From NCBI GenBank assembly GCA_024220505.1, contig JAKZZE010000014.1:1275553-1339552 (forward strand): a DNA stretch of 64,000 nucleotides, given 5' to 3'. The position numbers and the translations under genes are program-made. This document shows, in pieces, positions 11,595 through 21,286 of the stretch; position 1 is the stretch's first letter; every line of letters starts with the position of its first letter. Source of the stretch: Rhizopus arrhizus. Taxonomy: Eukaryota; Mucoromycota; Mucoromycetes; Mucorales; Rhizopodaceae. The notes under the pieces are model-generated. The model saw nothing but the letters and a program-made list of their open reading frames with translations. It had not been told where the DNA came from and made no database searches.

Positions 11595-12779
11595 TTAATT
11601 TCTTGCTCTTTTACGGCTTGAATTGTCGTGGTTTTTTCTTGGTCTTTTTTCACTTGAATTAGGTTCAACATTACGTTGTCCATTTCGACGATTCCAATAT
11701 TTTAGTATTGGTCTGTTGTCGTGAAAGTGTTTTTCAGGTTCCCAAGTATCATCTTTCGCATCATAGCCTTTCCAACGTACCAAGTATAACCAGTTACCGG
11801 GAGCGCCTTTGTGGTCAATTACGGCTTCGACATCATATACCTCAGATTGTTCTTCTGCTATTACTTTGATATGTGAAGGTGGAATATTTTGAGGTAAAAG
11901 TGCGCCAGTACCATCAACTAGGATGTAGTTTCCTCCTTGGTTCTTTCTGACAATTGTATAATTTACAATATAGAGTGGATCTGTTTTTGTAGTTCGGTTT
12001 ATATTCTTGATCATGACTTGACTACCAGATGGTATTTCCTTGATAATTCGATGAGATTTGTTAAACTTGTTTTCGGCAGCAGTTTGAGAAGTTTTGATTT
12101 TCTCGCGAATAGCTGGTAAAACAGTGTTATTAAATTTCGTAATGTGTCCATTAAACTGTTTTCTTGTTTCATTGTAGTTTGTAGGAATTGATACGTCACT
12201 ATAATCCTTGAATTGATTTGGACATCTAGCAAACATCAGTGAAAATGGTCTTGTGTCGTGTAAGGCAGTTGGTGTGTTGTTTAGAGCTTCTTGGGTACTG
12301 TCAAGGTATAAGTCCCAGTCATCATTCTTGCCTTGAAGTCTTTTATATATTATATTCTTTGTCTTTCCAGCCCAACGTTCTGCAATACCATTGCTTCGAG
12401 GATGATATGCTGTTATAAGGCGATGATCGATACCAGAAACTTCGGTGAATTTACGGATGATTTCATTGACATATTCTGTTCCATTATCGCTTTGGATAAT
12501 TTTTGGACGACCGAAGAGTGATAGTATGCTTCTTAATGCGAGTGCGATAGTATGTGAAGATTTATCAGGCATTGCTTTGAGTACGCAAAATCTTGTGAAT
12601 ACGTCTACTACAACTAGAATATAATTGTTTCCTTGAATTGATGTAGTCATAGGTCCGGCAGTATCGATACAAATATGATCCCAGGGTGCATCAGCATAGA
12701 TTGACGATAATGGATGATATCCATGTTTGGCAATATTAAACTTTTGATAATCAGGACAGCTGTTGACACAATCTAATGT
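11595..12779 (-). pseudogene. Ty3/gypsy integrase fragment with C-terminal chromodomain (chromovirus)
   Basis: Open minus-strand frame that enters from element A at 12779 without its own start. The N-terminal part holds the end of an HHCC zinc region (CVNSCPDY), then the rve integrase core: HICIDTAGPM, VVVDVFTRF, IIQSDNGTEYVN and AYHPRSNGIAERW...NNT. The C-terminus is a chromodomain (YDVEAVIDHKG...YLVRWKGYDAKDDTWEPEKHF) and a basic tail ending RKRARN. Chromodomains in this position direct insertion toward histone-marked chromatin. Protease, RT and RNase H are absent; the other side of element A (from 16701) is unrelated repeat. It is a 5'-truncated remnant. Confidence 0.92.
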
Positions 12780-13193
12780 ACAGTGAGTTAAAAAACCGTT
12801 TCATTGTTTTTCCTAAATATGGTTTTGCTACCATAGCTACTGATATACTAAATAAAATGCTACATTTCATACATCATATGAAAGCACTAATTCTGATGTA
12901 TAATACAATATAAAAATAGTATTGCTTTTTCAATATTTGCTCCCTAAAACTTATAAAATTACTACAGTCGGTGCACTGAAACGGTTTTTTAACTCCATTA
13001 AAAAAAACATAAATACCAATTACAATTATGCAGACTTCATTTTAATTTATGCAATACACATAAAGTTAAGGGAAGAGTATAATACTTTGCATTTATTAAA
13101 AAAACAAGTATATAAATGCGTTATTTTATTAATAGACGCGTAACAAACTTCATCCTTTTTCATTTAGCATTTTCAACCCAATCTTTACTAAAA

Positions 13194-14216
13194 ATGACTC
13201 GCTCCATTTCCCAAGATACTCAAAATGATTTGAGAGTGCTCTTAGAGTCTGATTTGTCTTATGAAGAGATTGCTAATCGCTTGACTCTCTCTAAAGCCAC
13301 TGTTCATCGATATTGCAAAAAATGGAATATCCAAAGACCTGATAACACTGGCGGACGACCTCAGATCTTAACTGAAGCAAGCAAGTCCCTCATGAAGAGA
13401 ATGGTAATCTTAGGACGATTGAAGTCAGGTGTTGAGGTCTTCGATTATTTTAAGGCCATTTACCCAAGGTTGACTTACAACACCACCCTAAACGCCTTAA
13501 AGAGCCTAGGATCCAAAGCCCGACCAAAAAGAAAGGTACCTCTTTTGTCAGCAAAACACAGGAAAGCACGCTTGGAATGGGCACTTGCTCACAGGTACTG
13601 GACTACTGACGACTGGAGAAAGGTTATCTTCTCTGACGAGTCGAAAATCAACGTTTGGGGCTCTGATGGAGTTGAATTCTATTGGGGTCTACCTGGAAGC
13701 CCATTACAGCCTCATCATGTAATCCCAACCGTAAAACACGGCGGTGGAAGTGTTATGGTGTGGGCTTGTATGACTTCTCATGGAGTTGGATATATCTGCG
13801 AGATATACGACGGCAGAATGACTGCATCCGATTACATCCATATCCTAAAAACCGAACTGGCAGATACCCTTCATTACTACCGATTAGGAGATGGTGATTT
13901 CATCTTTCAGCATGATAACGATCCGAAACACACTGCCAAGATAACGACGACTTATCTTATAGAAGAAGCAAAGTACCCAGTATTGCCTTGGCCCTCTCAA
14001 TCGCCTGACCTGAACCCAATTGAGCACATGTGGCGACACTTAAAGTTGAGATTAGCTTTATACGAGCAAAGGGCAAGAGGTGTCCATGAACTATGGGAAA
14101 GAATCAAAATTGAATGGGAAACATTTGATAAAGATATTTGCTGTAAATATATTGATAGTATGCCGGCTAGAGTTCAAGCTGTAATAAAAGCTAAGGGTGG
14201 AAATACTATATGTTAA
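13194..14216 (+). CDS. Tc1/mariner transposase A (DD35E), intact
   Basis: ATG at 13194 (MTRSISQDTQNDLRV) was chosen over one 78 nt upstream because it matches the length and start of the related transposases; product 340 residues. The N-terminal HTH contains SYEEIANRL and SKATVHRYCKKW, followed by GGRPQ. The catalytic part has VIFSDESKINVWGSDG, KHGGGSVMVWACM, FQHDNDPKH and SPDLNPIEHMW, 35 residues between second Asp and Glu. The C-terminus has the usual RARGVHELWERI...SMPARVQAVIKAKGG. No stop or frameshift. Its promoter must lie within the left ~410 bp of the element. Confidence 0.95.
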   Translation: MTRSISQDTQNDLRVLLESDLSYEEIANRLTLSKATVHRYCKKWNIQRPDNTGGRPQILTEASKSLMKRMVILGRLKSGVEVFDYFKAIYPRLTYNTTLNALKSLGSKARPKRKVPLLSAKHRKARLEWALAHRYWTTDDWRKVIFSDESKINVWGSDGVEFYWGLPGSPLQPHHVIPTVKHGGGSVMVWACMTSHGVGYICEIYDGRMTASDYIHILKTELADTLHYYRLGDGDFIFQHDNDPKHTAKITTTYLIEEAKYPVLPWPSQSPDLNPIEHMWRHLKLRLALYEQRARGVHELWERIKIEWETFDKDICCKYIDSMPARVQAVIKAKGGNTIC

Positions 14217-14279
14217 GGATACATAAGATTATAGTCACTTTATTTTAGTAAAAGGAATCAAATATGATCCTGAATAATA

Positions 14280-14802
14280 TGTTGACATAACTTGGAATCA
14301 TTTATAATATTATTCCCAACACAGATCAATAAAATACTTTGATTAGGTTTTTATATTAAGCTTTATTCATATTAACTTCACATAGTCAAATAAGATGACA
14401 TGGTTGTAATATAGTTTAGTGATAGTATGAGCATGTTGAATAAGGAATGACGATTACTTACCGGATCATCATTAGTCATGAAAACATTTATCCTGACTGA
14501 GATATTATTGTTAGCAATGATATCCAATCACGGAACTAAAGGTCTTTATATTCATCCGTACCGTCTCCTTAAATAGTTATATCTGAAACCATGCCAATAG
14601 CATAATTGACAATACAAGCTAGGAACAGGCTAAACTAATAATTAGAAATAGTAATCATCTATTCTGTCAAATTGATTATAAATCTGTCCTAATTCTTTAT
14701 CCGTATCATGTCTATAAATACTCTCACTTTTTACATGTAGAATTTATTTTTTTATCTAATCATAGTTATCTTAACTTAATAAAGAGATACCAAGTTCTAA
14801 CA
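14280..14802. repeat. Possible solo LTR inside element A
   Basis: A ~520-bp AT-rich stretch between the stop of transposase A and element B starts TGTTGACATAACTTGG and has CTAACA near 14797-14802. It contains a TATA-like ctataaata (about 14712) and an aataaa (about 14778), as an LTR would. I found no convincing target duplication at this right boundary, and an alternative end at about 14859 is possible. Element A is unusually long here, which supports an insertion. Confidence 0.35.
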
Positions 14803-14866
14803 GTATTTCTTTATCTTTGATTGCTATATTATATTTACTTAAAACTCCCCTTTCCTAAACACTATA

Positions 14867-16468
14867 CAGTAAGGGACAAAATCAGTCCGTTTTTTGGTTT
14901 TTTCGCAATGCCTCGCCGGGAATTAAACTTAGGGCTTCGCTTTGCTGACGAAACATTTGCACGCAAGGTAGACAAAATTATTGGTGTAACCTAATTGCTT
15001 CTACCACCATTTTCTCTGTAGTTATGGCGGAAAAAGTGATTTTCCGTGATTGTTGCTAACGCCCGATTTTGCATTAGACACCATATCTCCAGAAACAGTC
15101 ACTGGACTGACTTGAGATTTAGTTTGGTACGTCTTATGACGTCAGTGAACGCTAACGTGTTCTCATATTTTAGCTTCTTTTATTTTTTTACATTTTTCTT
15201 TTTCCTCATTTACCTCATCTCAGATTAGCCAAACACGCCATGACAGCAAAGAATGCCGAGAAACATGCCCAAATTGAAAACATGTTGAACCACTCCATTC
15301 CATGGGATGTAATTAAAAAAAAAGTAGGCTGTGGAAAGTCCATGATTCGAAGAATTTCAAGGAAAACCAAGTTGCAGTCAAAAAATAGCGCGGGTAGACA
15401 TCATTTACTCACACCTAGGGAGGAAACCAAAGCAGCTAGATACATAAGACTTGGCTTATCTAAAAGCGCAGCCGATGCTTCCTTTGGCGTTAAAAAACCA
15501 GATCAAATGGTCAATCCAAAAACAATTGCTCGTACTTTGAAACGCAAAGGTCTAAAATCGACTAAGAAAAAGGCGGTACTTCCACTTAATAATGACAAGC
15601 AAAAGGCACGATATGATTGGGCAAAGGCTCATAAAGACTGGTCCGAGACTGATTGGGAACGCGTTGTCTTTTCTGATGAGACAAAGATCCAAAAAAGAGG
15701 GTCTAATGGCTTAGAATACGCTTGGAAAGAGGATAATGCACCTTATCGAGACCATCACTACAAAAAGAAACATGCTTATGGAGGAGACGGGATCATGCTT
15801 TGGAGTTGCATAACTATACATGGAGGGGGCTACATGTCCTGGCTACAAAGTAATGTAAATGGTGAGCTATACACGTCAGTACTTGAGGAGGAATACAAGG
15901 AGACATTGAAGTATTATGGCCTGCAAAGTAAGGACATGATCTTTCAACAAGATAATGCAAGCATCCATTGTGCTTCAGCTCCTTCAAAATGGTTCCAAAA
16001 GAACAAGATTAAGCTCCTGAGTTGGCCAGCATACTCCCCTGACCTTAACCCAATTGAAAATGCATGGGCCATGCTTAAAAAGAAGGAGCAGATGACAAGA
16101 TCACCTTCTTCTGTGGTTGAGACTGACCAAGCATTTTTTGACCGGGTTTCGAAGCTTTGGTATGACCTAGCAACTCCAGAGTACTGTAGAAACCTTATTC
16201 ACTCTATGCCCCGTCGAGTTCGGGACGTAATCCAGCGTAAGGGCCGCGATACCAAGTACTAATCGAAATTCAAAAAAATAAAAATACATTATTTTCAATA
16301 TATCTTCTTATAACATGGCGGAAAATAAAAAATACCATTTCCGACAAATATTGTCAACTTTGTTGAAGGAAGAGACAAATTTTTCGTCAGCAAAGCAGAG
16401 CTCTAAGCTTAATTCCCGGCGAGGCATTGCGAAAAAACCAAAAAACGGACTGATTTTGTCCCTTACTG
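14867..16468 (+). mobile_element. Tc1/mariner element B, nested in element A
   Basis: 1602 bp, ends CAGTAAGGGACAAAATCAG and its inverse, TA at 14865-14866 and 16469-16470. The inverted repeats extend at least ~80 bp with a few mismatches (the block including gcctcgccgggaattaa appears inverted near 16410-16428). Only one transposase gene inside. Confidence 0.96.
15240..16262 (+). CDS. Tc1/mariner transposase B (DD34E), intact, divergent from the others
   Basis: 340 residues from MTAKNAEKHAQ. N-terminal HTH with SIPWDVIKKKVGCGKSMIRRI, then GRHHLLT. The catalytic region has VVFSDETKIQKRGSNG, a variant glycine block GGDGIMLWSCI in place of KHGGGS, FQQDNASIHCA (not DNDPKH) and SPDLNPIENAW. The spacing is 34 residues, the classic Tc1 DD34E. 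It ends SMPRRVRDVIQRKGRDTKY. The sequence differs clearly from the other transposases here, so it is a separate lineage. No disabling mutation seen. Confidence 0.95.
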   Translation: MTAKNAEKHAQIENMLNHSIPWDVIKKKVGCGKSMIRRISRKTKLQSKNSAGRHHLLTPREETKAARYIRLGLSKSAADASFGVKKPDQMVNPKTIARTLKRKGLKSTKKKAVLPLNNDKQKARYDWAKAHKDWSETDWERVVFSDETKIQKRGSNGLEYAWKEDNAPYRDHHYKKKHAYGGDGIMLWSCITIHGGGYMSWLQSNVNGELYTSVLEEEYKETLKYYGLQSKDMIFQQDNASIHCASAPSKWFQKNKIKLLSWPAYSPDLNPIENAWAMLKKKEQMTRSPSSVVETDQAFFDRVSKLWYDLATPEYCRNLIHSMPRRVRDVIQRKGRDTKY

Positions 16469-18599
16469 TATATTAGTATTTTTTTACCTAGTTAAAAAAC
16501 CGTTTCAGTCATCCCCTTTTTTTAAAATGGCCATTGCTTAAGATGTAATTCATAGATTAAGATGAGATGTACATTGCTTTGTTGCAAAAAAGCCATATAA
16601 TAACATAATAAAAAAGAACACGTATACTCTAAATATTTCTTCCAAAAAAAGGATAAATGTGTGAGTTTCAATTTTACTGAAACGGTTTTTTAACTCACTG
16701 TATGTGCAAACATAAAGTAAGTAATGAACTAGTATAAGCTTAAAAACATATATTCTTTTATATTATTTGTCATAAAAAATAATAAAGCAATCTATTTACT
16801 TGGAAAACAAAAAAAATTGTGCTTGTATCTATTAATTATAATTGCCTTGTAACAAGATGTTAACAAAGCTTCTTTTTTTTTTATTCTTTTTAGAATATAC
16901 ACATATTCTTTTGTTACAAAGTAAAAGCATTTGTATTTTTATAAAACATGTTTACTGTTAGGTTATTGTTTTCATTTGAATAAAGAACCTTTTATTGCTA
17001 TGCTCTCTTTTTTTTTTTTTTTTCACTAGGTCTTTTTTTTAACTTTGTCTTTTTTTTTAACTTTGTCTTTTTTTTTTACTTTTAATTTTCCAGCTTCTTT
17101 TTTTTTTCCCAAACACAACTATTTTGTTACGTTCTGTTACACGCTTCAAATGAACTAAGCTAAAGATCACAGACTGCCTTCCTAATATGTATTCTTTTGA
17201 TCAAAATAATCACAATGTGCTTTTGATTTCCGCATTTTGCCCTCAAAAATAAAAAAAAATAAAATATCGGTCTTTCAACGATAGATGAGAACAGGCTTTC
17301 CAAAAAGAGACTATTTGAAAAAAAAGACACTTTTTTAAAACATGAATAACTCTATGAATACTTACACCACAAAAAAAATAATAAAATTGTTAAATTTCTT
17401 TATTTTTTTCGCATCTAAATCTTTTTTTAAAATTCAAAAAGGTGCAATACAAAGCATTTTAATTTTTTTCGTTTATTCAAAGTTATTTAGAACGTTGAAA
17501 TTTTGATGTTAGCAGTGACTGTCAATGACTGATAACGTTGAAAATCACCAATTATTTGCAGTGTCAAAAAGGTATCACAGGCGATCATCAACCAAAATCC
17601 GACTTTGTCAAAATTGACAGTTGCTAATATGTATGTTATGTCTAGTTTCGCTATACGGTGAAGTGATAACAGAAACCAATTAATAGAAGACTGTAAAGAC
17701 TATTAATGTACAATAACAACAAAGTTAACAATATAAACTAGTTCTTGACTTCAATTGCTTGAACGTGCAAAAAGAATTTACTCGGCACCCAAAATTAATT
17801 TTAGCGGGAAGAAAGCCTTTTTGTTTATTACTTTACAACAATAGATACTTTGGAACAACATAATACTATAAGGTAATTAGGGAAAATATACAATTATAAA
17901 GAGAATGATGGTGATTTTGATAAATAAAGTAAATGATGTATCAATTGAGTATTCGTCTTCATGTTGATTTTTATGGTGTTCTTTTCTGTTTAGTGTGCTG
18001 GCACATTGGGTGAATAATGTGTCCAAAGATCGTCTTCTTGATGTATCCTATGAGGGATAGAAAATAATAGGTAAGAAAAATAATGTCGGCCAATTGTGAC
18101 GTGTGTCTATTGAATTCCCGATGCGGTGAAGCTGATTATTTTCTTTTCCCCTTATTTTCTTTTACATTTTCTTCAATATCATCTGTTAGAGTTATCCAAC
18201 CACACCAAAAAGCATACCATTCGAATCGCCATGAAAAGGTGCATCTTTTGAATACAAAATAAGTTTTAAAAATCACTGCAAATAATCGTGCAAACTCTGC
18301 ACACTGTTAATTTTTAACAATATGCTTTTCTGTTTAACCATGCCAAAAGCTGTGATTGAATCGGTATTTATGCCGACGTCAATATCGGCACCCTTTACAT
18401 ACCAAAAAGTCTGTCAATATATTCTGCGTCCCTGTTTGATGCCGATATTAACGAAAATGATGATCCATAGCTCTAAGTAGATTTACACAGACCCAATTGT
18501 CGTTCTGCGAAGGCGTCTCTCTTGTTAGCTGCTTTACATAGTCTATTCTACGTTATAAATAATTTGGCAACCAATGATACTTTTTAAATCATTACTTTA

Positions 18600-18725
18600 T
18601 TTGTCTTTTTGCTCTTTATAAACCACTCATATTGCCTTATATACTTCTTTATGAACCACTTATATTGCTTTATATACTTCTTTATTGACCATTCATATTG
18701 CAATAAATATTGCTTTATATATACA
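18600..18725. repeat. ~37-bp imperfect tandem repeat in the left block
   Basis: Three diverged copies of a motif around aaccactcatattgctttat followed by atacttcttta. The same array recurs at about 25800-25925 in unit 2. A second internal duplication (catctataataattattagc...) lies at about 19079 and 19199, and again at 26263 and 26390. Confidence 0.75.
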
Positions 18726-19802
18726 AAAAAATAGGGATTTTGTTTATAAAAAATAGCTTTTTTTTTTATTTAAATAAAATAATAATAACAATACATAGTA
18801 TTTCTTTGCTTGTAGCGTTTTAAAAGTGTACTTGACTTACCTAATGTCACCAGAATAGCAGCATCTAATCTAAAAATACATCAACTAGTCTCGTGGAACT
18901 CAAAAAGTTCTCAAAAGAAAAAAAAAAAAAAAAAAAAAAAGCCAAGCTCAAGGATTCAGAGACACAAGGATTCAAGAATTCAAGGACTTGGGCACTCAAA
19001 GCAAAAGAAAAGACATCAGTACTTAAGAACCAAAGCGAAAATTAGGAAAGAAACAGAAAGAGGCCAAAGCAGAGCAGCATTCATCTATAACAATTATTAG
19101 CTATCGTGTATATGTAATAAAAGTAATAGTACCTTTCTTTACATGGGCTGAGAAAAACCTTGCTAAGCTTTACCAACAAGTAAAAAAGGAAGCAGTACGC
19201 ATCTATAATAATTATTAGCTATCGAGTATATAGTAAAAGTAATAGTACCTTGCTTTAGATAGACCATGAGATAAAAAAAAAAGAAAAAAAGACACCAGCC
19301 AAGCTTATACTAAAAAATAAAAGAAGCAATGATAATCCTGGAAGAGACTTTATAAAGACCATTTAAAACATCAAGAAAGGAACAAACACAAATTTACTAA
19401 AGAACAAATACCATAAGAATAGAAATAGAATATATATAATGTTAAGAACTTACCTTTTAGAAAGAATGTTTTTTTAAAAAAAAAAGAAGAAAAGAAAAAA
19501 AAAAGGAAAAAAAGTACATTTTTTATAGCCTCATTTTACATGGGTTACAATTACCCATTAACGGTTAACAATAAGTTTTCTTTAACACTGTTTAACTATT
19601 GAAACATTCAGAGAGGCTATTCATAAACAGTTTAAATTCTTTTTTTTTTATTTAAATGTAATATCTTTTAACACCAAAGACTTTTTTTCTTTGCTTTTTT
19701 TGTAAAATAAATGAAAGTATCACCTTGTTTTGTACTCGTCTTCAATTTATTTTGTACCCCTGTTTTTTCTTTTTTTTTTCCTTATATAATTTGTTTTAAA
19801 AA

Positions 19803-21097
19803 ATGTCTCGTCGTGCTGCCACCCCCATCAACGTTCCCAGTAATGCCCCTAAAAGGGCAAGAATTTCTTCAAATATCGCTGGATCATCATCCACTGTTGT
19901 TCCTTCTTCCTCTTCTCTTTTCTCTGCTCCTGTTTCCGCTCCTGCTCCTGTTCCCACTCCTGCTCCTGTTCCCGTTTCTGCTCCTGTTCCCGCTTCTGCT
20001 TCTGTTCCTTTTTCCGTTCCTGTGGCCGCTCCTGTTGCAACATTTGGCAGTCATACTGGTGCAGAGGCCATTGGAGCAGCCTCTAGTTTCACACCAGAGA
20101 TGATGACTGCCCAAATGCAGTTTTTTGCTCAAATGTGGCAACAGCAACAGCAGCAGCATCCAGTTCAACAGCCACAGCAAGGGGAGCAGCATGTTTTTGT
20201 GGCTGAGGTCAACAAGATCAAAAAGCAGTGTAGTGTAAGTTTAAAATTAAAGTATCAATTAGCAAATTCAATTTAATAACTTTATTTCTTAATTTTTTCA
20301 CTTACATTATAGGATCACATAGCTGATCACTACCGTGAATACTTGGTTGGCCGTGGCATCAAGTTTGATACGCTCAAGTCCATCACCGACAAGGCCAACA
20401 GAAAAGTAAAAAATCTGTTGCGCGATGAAGTCAGGAAGCACCAACGCTTCAATTGCCTGACTGATTCGCAGATATTCACCATGATTAGAAGTAAGTTCTA
20501 TTACATGGTGGATAAGGCAAATGGGAAAGCTGTGGCGACACCAACGTCAGCCTGCCGCAGCCGTGTAAATGCAGTAAGTACTTGATATTCAAAAAATCAT
20601 AATATAAAATGCCTATAATACTTATATCAATACTTTATGATAGAAACTCCTTAACAGGAGGATTGCTTACAACGCCAACGCAGAAGCATACCACGCCCGG
20701 TTCCCATTTGCCGAAAAGATCTTGACGGTTGCTTGGACCTCTGATGAGGAGGATGGCCCAGAAGATGAAGATGGCCGTACATTTATTGTCAAGCGGCCAT
20801 CATTCAGAAGTGAAAGAGTAAGTATAACATATCAATAAACCTCTTTTTCTAATATACCTTAATTGCCTACAGGTAGTGGAATTCCACAAAGAGCTGCAGA
20901 AAGGGCACAAAGACTTGTTAAAGAAAAAGGGGGCTCCACCAGCTATTAGAAGAAGAATAGAAAATGTTGAGGTGGAGTTCCCTGATAAGCTCGACCATGA
21001 GTATTACCCTTCCTGGGTTTTTTCTTCCCCTGCTCTTGGCTTTCCAACTTCTGTTTCTGGTTCTTCCTCCTTTGCCGCCGTCAACCCAATGCCATAG
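19803..21097 (+). CDS. Plavaka-unit partner protein, four exons, function unknown (363 aa)
   Basis: Exons 19803-20234, 20313-20573, 20644-20817 and 20873-21097; introns of 78, 70 and 55 nt, all GTAAG donors and all phase 0. This regularity makes the model convincing. I do not recognise the family. The N-terminus (1-~105) is low complexity with Ala/Pro/Val/Ser repeats encoded by a ctcctgctcctgttcc-type microsatellite, then a Q-rich stretch (QQQQQ). From residue ~145 a conserved-looking region reads DHIADHYREYLVGRGIKFD, with basic RRRI-type stretches, an acidic DEEDGPEDEDG loop near 265, and a hydrophobic Ser-rich tail. It converges on the transposase gene with 189 bp between stops. It may be a DNA-binding accessory protein, or a captured gene. 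Confidence 0.7.
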
Positions 21098-21286
21098 GCA
21101 TCCACTTTTTTTTTTTCCTTTCCTTTTTGTTCCTTGTTTTGTTGTCGTTTTTCAAATTGAATAAACATTTGTTAAAAAAAAAAAGCTAGTCTATTGAATG
21201 ATTCTTTAGTAAAATATGTAATAAAATAAAAATAATAATAATAATATCGATAGATAAATGAATGATTTAATGGTTTTGCATATTTG

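Larger units (their letters stand above)
12781..16700 (+). mobile_element. Tc1/mariner element A, host of nested element B
   Basis: Ends CAGTGAGTTAAAAAACCG at 12781 and its inverse at 16700, TA on both sides (12779-12780, 16701-16702). Inner inverted copies of the terminal motif lie at about 12977-12996 and 16490-16509. Contains an intact transposase (13194-14216), a possible solo LTR (~14280-14802) and element B (14867-16468). The left flank is a gypsy integrase while the right flank is the Plavaka-array repeat. Confidence 0.93.

Noticed and set aside
19849..20192. Arg/Gln/Glu-rich minus-strand frames opposite the partner gene
   Set aside because: Antisense of the Ala/Pro/Val microsatellite coding sequence.
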